From Stercorarius parasiticus (taxonomy: Eukaryota; Chordata; Aves; Charadriiformes; Stercorariidae): a stretch of 64,000 nt of DNA. The DNA is taken from positions 701,163-765,162 of the forward strand of contig VWZL01000265.1 in the NCBI GenBank assembly GCA_013396915.1, read 5' to 3'. Below the pieces are notes generated by a model. That model had not been told where the DNA came from, made no database searches, and worked only from the letters and a program-made list of their open reading frames with translations. Positions 56,700 through 64,000 of this stretch are shown in pieces (positions within the stretch are counted from its first letter, which is position 1; each line of letters opens with the position of its first letter). Position numbers and translations under genes: made by a program.

Positions 56700-59600
56700 A
56701 ATCTTGATTAGTGGCTGAAAAACACATGAAATTTTATGATCTTTTCGTCCCTGGTTATAACTGTCTGTGCTTTTAGCTGAACAGATTTCCTGAGTCTACA
56801 TTTCTGGCTATAGTAATTGTATTGTTGACTCATGGTCATGTGAGTAAAAACGTAGATTCCACAGTGATAAAATATCTCCAGGGATCTTACCTGAACTTCT
56901 AGAAGATCAAAGGTTAATAATATTGTCTGAGATAGTCAAGTACAGTCTTCAGTTTCCAACTTTTTAAGAAACAGCTCTTTTCACTGATATTTAAACCTAG
57001 TGCCGTGGCAAGTCTTCGTGGATTTATATCTGAGCAGTGTATATATTTTCCCTCTGTTTTTCACTGTTCTATCGATATGGGAACATGCCAGACCAAGTTT
57101 TCTATACAGACCTTTCATATATAGATCTCTTGGATCAGAAGTGTGCCTTTCTTTAGAATTTTAAATTTTTTGAAACAGTCTGGGTCTAGGACACACCTGG
57201 GTGTCGAGACTCCCAGGAATAGTCTTGACAGTAGACCCAGCTTTGCTCTGTCCAAGCCCTGCAAGCACCAAGGGCCTGTCAACATCATCAAAACACAGTT
57301 CCCTAAAGTGTGGTTGTAGGTATGAAAATTACTCCATTAATACCACCCAGCTTTATGTCTCCACTCACGTGGGAGTGCAGAATATGTCTGACAGTGTCTT
57401 CAGCTATTCAGGGGATGAGCACTAACGCACTTGTGTTTTCTGCTTGGTTATGGGATTGAAGTGGGTGGGAAGGGTTCTGTTTCTTTTTCAGCTCACATCT
57501 CACAAATCTGCCAATATGTTGTCATCATCTTCTCCACCCAGACTGCTGCAGGAACCCCAGCTTCATTGCCTGGTTCTTGTTGCTGAGTGTTTTGTTTTTA
57601 AATTAATTCGTTTTTGCTGGAGCAAGATTCAGAGGTGATGGGCTTCACAAAGGGCTGTCCTGGAACATGTGATACTTGGCACGTGATCAGTCTCACTGAT
57701 ACTATGGGGCAACCCATCATTTGTATGGGGGATAGCAAGTAGGCAAATTACAGTGCAAATCTCCCGTAATGTAGCTTCAGCCAGAAACAGACAGCTCCAG
57801 GTTTTGCAGTATCACCTACTGAGACCTCAGGAAAGGTTGGAAGGTCAAACTCTGAGCTGTTTCCCTTTCATCTATTTGTGAAGGCCGTGAAATTCTTTAT
57901 AGACGTTTTAACAAATAATGCTTCAGAAATATATTTTCCCCTAACATCCTGCTCCTTTTTACTTCCCAAGTATAAAAGCCAACAACAACTCAGCACGCAT
58001 GTTTTAAACTGAATAAAAAGAGCTGGTAAGAATGCATGTTTCACCCTTCCAGAGGGGTCATTATAAAAGAAGTGAGGTTAAAAATAATGTTAACGTGATC
58101 TGCAAAAAAATGAACTCTTCATTTTTCTGCATCTTTTAAGACATTCTGAAATGTCTCTGCGTGAACCCTTGTCTCATCCTTCTTTTTTTCCCTTTTGCCC
58201 CACACTCACCCTCTCCATCTCAGAAAAGGAAAGTTTTTGGTACCTCTGGCTATATCTAAGTGAGGGGACCCTCAATGCTCTACCAGCTCCATCTTAGGAT
58301 GAAGTCAAGATGCATATTTTCCCTTCTCACTGTTCCCTTTTGCTTCTGTCAGTATGTCACCATTGGAAGAAAATCAGGTGCCCAATTGTAATGGTTGCAG
58401 GGATGTTGCAGGATGCACCTCTCTGCTGCTCTAGTCTCCATTAACCAATATTTATTGCAAGAATTTGCAGGAAGTTTGAAATGACATTGCTGTTGCTCTA
58501 CCCTTAAAAAGCAAATGTTGTTGAGTATTTAAAGACATCCTATTCTTTTTTTTTTTTTTTTTAACAAGCTGTTAACAGATTCAAGACTATCTTTGTCAAA
58601 AATGCAGGAGAACACATCCTGAAATACTTGTAAATGTGTCCGTATTGACCCACTACTCTTGGTGTCCTCCAATGACTGTGGAGTTCATGATATGCTCCTG
58701 CCACAGGGAGCTGCCTGCTGCACAGTCTTTTTTTAGGTGGATGCTCAGCATCGTCTTAGTAATAAATTCCCTTCAGGTATCTCAGATAGACAGCAAGAAC
58801 TACAATTCCACCCACTGAGGTACTTCTATAAGCATTTTGCAAGCCTAAAGGTCTTTTAGCATCTCATTCTTAAATGCTGAATCCTAAATACGTGGAGAAC
58901 TTGAAATGAAGAATTCTTCACCCCCCTGAAATGGCAACATGTGGTACAAAGCAGTTTAGCAGCAGAGTTACATTTTCTGGATTCACCACACAGGCTTATT
59001 CTTGGTGATGAACTGGTACTTGCTGGCCCTGAAGGCAAGCAGAGACACACCAGTGGTTTAGTTGAATGCTGATCTCCCGGACAGTATGGGAATGTCAGAG
59101 CTCAGGATGCTAAAACATTTGTCTTATTAATGGACTTACTAGCATAGTTATTAACACTATGTCAATAATAATCTTACTATCACAATGATTATGATAATTA
59201 TTATTAATACACTAATGAGTATAGTTAAAAATTATAAGCATTAATATTAACACATATTATGAGCTCTTTGTGTATTCTATAAGTAGTTGTGCTCTGGCAT
59301 ACATAGTATCTTCTTATTCTGTCCTCTCTGATTTTCTCAGTCATCTTCTGCTTTTTTCCCCCCTTGCAGCTACCGTTTTTCCCTTCTCATCTTCAGTCCT
59401 TCCTCTCTGTTGTCCCAAATGTCACTTTCCTCCCTGACTCTTCCCCCTCTCCAGGGAATCATCAGTCTCCAATTCCACAGGATTTGTTCTCAGTGTGTCA
59501 CGAATGTTGGAGTTGTGCAACCAGGGCTGGATTCACCGCACACGTGGGACACTCATCTTCGTCCCCGGAACTGGGGTAGGAAGCCCTAATTTTTGGTGAC

Positions 59601-60430
59601 GTAGATTCATGTTCATTCTTGATCTCTTTCTCTAGAAGTCTCATGTGCAGAATAAGATAAAATAGAACAGAATGAAACAGAATAGTACTATTGAGTATGA
59701 TTAAAGGATGAATATAAGAAACATCACCTTATAACAATTAATATTAAGAAAATAATCCTTCTTATGAAATTTAGGCATCTTCCTGAAGGGAAAAGTCAAG
59801 TTCAATGAGGTTACTGCCTTGGCTACTTAAAATTTTTGGTCGTGCTGTACAGTGCGCTAGATGGACTTTGAAGCCAATGCAAATCCCATTAGTAGTTCCA
59901 AAGTATATTGCAACATCTCATAAAGCTCCATGTGAGAGAGACAAGATTCCTCCTGTTTTAATGTTTACTGTTTCTGTTCTGGGATGAACTGCACATAGAA
60001 TGTGGGAGAGGGGTATGTCATCTTCAACAAGTCTGAGGCACATCCATTCTTTTTTAATTTAACTTTTTTAACTTAATTGAAAGAAGCCTATACCTCTAAA
60101 AGGACCGGCTATTGAGCCTGGAGCTTCTGAGACGGAGGCAGAGGAAAATTGACCCCTTTTCCCATTTGTTCAAATGCATCTCAGAAATTACAAGCACAAA
60201 TTTCATTTGCAAAACAAAAGAAACTATCCCTTGAAAATCTGACCCCATGCTTTCCAAGGGTCACGCTACTACCTGTGGCTATTTCAATTTATGACCACTT
60301 CCCTGTCACCTTCAGGCCCAGATCTAACAGAGGCGTGAAGGCTGGCATGGGCTTCTCTGTCACCATTAGCGCCGCACGGTACCACACGTGCAATCTCAGT
60401 GATGCAATTGCAGATGGAAGCTGATGGCTC
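56700..60430. other. Non-coding sequence with a long T-run, no gene seen
   Basis: Short ORFs (91 codons or fewer) without domains. A T-run of about 17 lies at 58546-58562. The stretch at 59140-59260 is extremely AT-rich with repeated ATTATTAATA-type words. A degenerate AGAAT-type pentamer tract lies at about 59650-59690. A single perfect POU octamer, ATGCAAAT, lies at 59877-59884. Confidence 0.55.
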
Positions 60431-60657
60431 ACACGCACGCACGCATACATACACATCCAGATAACAGCTGCATCTGGTCCCAAAGTTATCCAAGTGCCAT
60501 CTCCCAATAGACATTCCAACAGACCACAAGGTGTATGAGGCAAGGACTGCTTATTTAAAAGTGTATGTACTTTTATAAATATACATATGAACACATACAT
60601 ACATATACTTATGTATGGAGAGAGCAGGAGAGAGGCACCATCATATATATGTAAACC
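60431..60657. repeat. CACG/CATA simple-repeat region
   Basis: An (ACGC)n tract passes into (ATAC)n at 60431-60455. A second tetranucleotide region, ACACATACATACATATAC, sits near 60590-60610 and folds with the following TATGTATG (arms 60598-60605 and 60610-60617). The ORFs here are repeat artefacts. Confidence 0.75.
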
Positions 60658-60794
60658 ATCGTATAATAAAATATGACCCTGATGGTGCCACCAGCTGTTG
60701 GCAATTATGAAACTAGCTCACAATAATACTAAGAATGTATAAACATTCTTTTTTTCCAGGTATAGTTGTTCTTACGCATGGCCAGAAGAAAAAA

Positions 60795-60850
60795 AGAATA
60801 ATAAATTCTAAAATTGATTTATAGTAGAATAATAAATTCTAAAATTTATT
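60795..60850 (+). repeat. 31-bp-period tandem duplication
   Basis: AGAATAATAAATTCTAAAAT occurs at 60795-60814 and again exactly at 60826-60845, with similar flanking (TGATTTA versus TTATTT). This is a recent local duplication in AT-rich DNA. Confidence 0.9.
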
Positions 60851-61299
60851 TGCCATCAGCAACGCTTTTGCATTTCCTAGCTGTTTAGAGATCAGGGACA
60901 CTGTCAAGCCTGGCTGTTGTGTGGATAATCCCAAAAGGGGAAAATTTCCACCTTTCCCAGTGGAAATTTTGACGAGGATGCTGCACTACCATGTCTGAGT
61001 TTTACCATCATTGAAAAGGACAGGGAGGAAACGAGACAAGTAACAGCAGTGCCTGGCTTCAGCAACTGTGGAAACTTGCCATGTATTCTGTGCATCATTT
61101 CTATAGTCCTGATCATGACATATGATAGACGCCAGGGAAGAGTCTCTTATCATCATTCCACAGACAGTCTCTCTTTCAGTATACGCCCTGGGCATGATCC
61201 TGCCGGTTTCACTGGCACTGATACGGAAGAAAGTATTTGCTCTTCTCGGTAACCTATTTACAGGGATTTCTTATGAACTCCCAGAATTTCCCCTGGAGT
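60851..61299. other. Non-coding sequence, no gene seen
   Basis: Short overlapping ORFs (70 codons or fewer) on both strands with no domain and no recognised repeat. Confidence 0.5.
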
Positions 61300-63850
61300 A
61301 GGACAACCCCATGCTGTTCTCAGTTAGTGTTATGAATAACATTTTCCAACAAAAACCGCGGCTGTGTTCAGCCCGGAAGATTTCTGTCACAAAATATTTG
61401 CCAAATGCAGCCCAGAATTTAATTTGGGATTTTGACTTTTGGGGCAGCCTGCTCCTAAGCTGGGGACCTTAGGAATCTAAGGTCATCAGCTCAGCAGGAG
61501 CTAGCTTTTCCCTGCTTGGCACGGGGAACAGAAAAGCCCAGGAAGCCTTGGCTATAAAGTAGGCCACAAACCTTGGAGTTTGAGGCAGCAGTCCAGCAGA
61601 ACCGACTTTCCTTGCATCAGTGAAAATGAGGAAAATGGCGATGTTACCGAGCAGATGTAGGTTCTGGGGAAAATATTTAATCTGGGAAGTATCATATGTC
61701 TTAGGTTTGGGGGAAAAAAAAAGTTCTCAGAATGTCTGGTTCATAGGAAACTGTGAAACCTTTTCGGTTTTGGTTCAATTTTCATTAAAGTGAAATTTGG
61801 AAAACGTTGTTTTTCACACACCAATAAAAGCTACTTTACCACCAGTTCTTCTGCTGCAAGCTAGGGCTAATTAGGCAAGAGATGGCCAAATAAAACGAAT
61901 AGCTGTGCTACTAATCTCTCTCACATCAGTGCAACTTGAGGAAAGTTCACAGCATCATTGATGTTATTGTAACTAGGATTTGAAAGCAGGATAGGAAATA
62001 AATGTCATTGCCTTGTCAAAGAGATGTAAGACTTACACTAGCTGTATATCTTCCCTCTGGACAGTAGAAAAGCAGTGGAAAGAAGGATGGAAAAAATAGA
62101 AGCACTTGAAAAATATAATGTAAAAGTAAGATAAATAACGAAAACTGTTTTGTAATTATACCTGAGAATTTTAATTTCCATTTAGCCTATCCAGTTCTAA
62201 AATACCAGAGTAAGCTTTGCAGGGGGTTTTAGGAACACACCACAGGAACCTCACTATCTCTCATCTCCATAGCTCTCAGAGAAATGGAATGAAGCAGTGT
62301 CATGTAATGTCCTCTTCATGCTACAAATGCACTTCAGGATCACGAGTGGGCAGGAGCCACCAGCAAGGCTGACCCTGACATGGGAGGTACAGAATACAAT
62401 GCTGCCACCTGAGATGCTCAGATTTGGCCACTGAAGAGCAGGAGCTGAAGGGTTTCTGAGCAGGTCCAGGGCTTCCTCTCTGTGCAGTTTTAGATAACCA
62501 GAATCTCTCTCTTTTTCCTGTACAAGGAAAACAGGCTTACCTAGCCATGAAAAAGGAAACAAGTTACCCACCTGCCAGTGGACTGGCAGAGGTTAAATGC
62601 GCATACCCTTGTGCGCTCACATACAGCAGTTATTTGCAATCCATTGGGCTGCGCAAAGTGGTCAATAATGCCATTGCAAGCCAAATGAAAACAAAGAGTT
62701 TGTCTTGAGTGAAGTTTTTGGTTCTAAATAAAATGAACCTGATCAGCAGGTGCTTTTAAAGAAGTTCCTTTTATACAGAAATGGAACCCAAGGCGGGGAC
62801 AGAGACACAATACTTTATGCAAAGGTAATTAAAAAAGAGACAGTTTACATGGGAATTTGGGACCTTGTGTCTTTTTTTTGGCGTACTGTATTTCAATGAA
62901 ACAGCAGGTTTCTTTTTTTACTTTGTGGAATGTGGACCAGCACTGGTCAGTTGCACAAGATGTTTGCTGCTTCCATTTTCCATCGCTTGTACATTTGGCT
63001 TGGATAAATTCCTCTAAAAACCGGCTTTACAGAACACCGAGTCGAGCGAGCTTGCCAGAGACACTGTGTAGCCCGGCTAGTCAACAGGCTGCAGCAGTTG
63101 GCCCATGGTGGTAAACCGCCTCCCCTTAAAACTGGTGTCTTGAACTGCTAAATAAATTCATCAGTTTCTAAAGATAGATGTGACAGAGCGACAGCTCTCA
63201 GACTGGGCAGGCCGATTCCTCCGTTATATAAGAAACTCAGCCTTCTGGGCAATGTCAAAATTTGCCTGCAAAATGTTTGGCCAAAGATCAACAGTAAACT
63301 GGAACTGTGTTCGCTTCACTTTGTCTGACCTCCCCATGGTTTTCTCTAGCATGTGGCAGTCTAATTTGGTCGAGAGCTACATTTTACTTGCATTTCAGAT
63401 TTTATCATCATTTTACGTTTTACCTTTAGCGTCCCTGTGAGAGAAAGGCTGCGATAGTTTTCAAAAGAAGACTGAGCAAAGAGGAAGGAGAAAGGTAGCA
63501 AAACCCGACGCCTGAAATGATTAAGTCAGACTCCTTGCGTGAATATTGATCTTTCCTGGTAAAGAAGACAGAGCAAGGCTGTGAAAACACATCCTGCCTG
63601 CCTCACTCGGACCTGCATGGTGGGACGAGCATTACCTGTGCTTGCATACATGCCATGGGGGAGCGATCAGGCCCACCAGGCTTACTTGTTGCAAATACAA
63701 AGGTCTGAACTCCGACAAGGGAGGAGATCTTTATAAAGAGATCAACACGAACCATGATGCTGAGAGCTCTCCGCTGTTTCACACTCGCAACCTGGCACAT
63801 GGGCTCCTCAGAACAATAACTGGTGTTGCACTTAGCCCACAGACTTCATC
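61300..63850. promoter_or_regulatory. Candidate cluster of conserved non-coding elements at the right end
   Basis: Several unique, CpG-retaining blocks lie close together. 61350-61450: AAAACCGCGGCTGTG, AGCCCGGAAGATTTC. 61800-62060: GGGCTAATTAGGCAAG, AATAAAACGAATAGC. 62580-62760: AAATGCGCATACCC, GGTCAATAATGCCATTGC, AAACAAAGAGTTTG (SOX-type AACAAAG). 62990-63450: AAAAACCGGCTTTAC, CCGAGTCGAGCGAGC, CCTCCGTTATATAAG, GGCCAAAGATCAAC. 63530-63780: CCTTGCGTGAATATTGATC, GAACTCCGACAAGG. The ORFs (105 codons or fewer) are unrecognised. The cluster may continue past the window. Function is inference. Confidence 0.45.
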
Positions 63851-64000
63851 AATTTAAAAAATCATGGTTTTCTCTGAAAACTTTGTGCATTACATTACTA
63901 TGGAAGATAAATTCCAGTGGAAAAAAAAAAAAAGAAGACAAGTATTAGTGAAATGCTTGAAGAAATGATTCCGTTTTTTCCTCTGTAAATCTTATGGCAT
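63851..64000. other. Non-coding right edge with an A-run
   Basis: An A-run of about 14 lies at 63920-63933. No other feature was seen before the window ends. Confidence 0.6.

Noticed and set aside
63180..63440. 86-codon ORF within the right-end CNE cluster, considered as an exon
   Set aside because: No recognised protein family or convincing splice signals. The openness may reflect constraint of a non-coding kind or chance.
1..64000. Search for endogenous retrovirus LTRs, CRISPR arrays, tRNA or rRNA genes
   Set aside because: Nothing convincing was seen by eye on either strand. A repeat-masking and RNA-gene scan would be the decisive test.

Overview
This window looks like non-coding nuclear DNA from a bird. 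The evidence is two unmistakable 5'-truncated CR1 non-LTR retrotransposon 3' ends, including the diagnostic terminal 8-mer (TCATAGAA-type) repeat and the conserved block that follows it, plus one older CR1 remnant. The sequence is otherwise AT-rich, has few repeats, contains short vertebrate-type microsatellites, and has two isolated N positions (5719 and 51822) typical of a draft assembly. There is no bacterial-style gene packing. Open reading frames are short (longest about 164 codons) and overlap in several frames. None reads as a recognisable cellular protein. The only convincing protein-coding homology is the C-terminus of the CR1 ORF2 protein at 13232-13630 (minus strand).

Layout. 1-13150 is AT-rich intergenic or intronic sequence with a TA/TG microsatellite (about 1214-1280), a (TTTG)n repeat (about 8018), a nested direct/inverted repeat (8818-8884) and a perfect 21-bp-arm palindrome (9506-9555). 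13153-13633 is a CR1 copy on the minus strand. 15370-15970 and 20500-21020 look like conserved non-coding elements (CNEs). 22808-22972 is a diverged CR1 tail on the plus strand. 28541-28890, 48060-48570, 53060-53560 and 11130-11590 are GC-richer islands with chance ORFs. 33400-34420 is an AT-rich CNE-like block. 38774-39092 is a second minus-strand CR1. 43800-44240, 53960-55620 and 61300-63850 are the strongest candidate regulatory blocks: unique, rich in homeodomain, POU and SOX-like words, and keeping CpGs in an AT-rich setting.

Interpretation (inference). The window is best read as part of a gene desert, or of a very large intron, carrying clusters of putative long-range enhancers. Such deserts typically flank developmental regulator genes, but the target gene is not in the window and cannot be named from this sequence. 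No tRNA, rRNA, CRISPR array, intact transposon or new multi-gene system was found. Conservation could not be tested here, so every CNE call rests on sequence texture alone.
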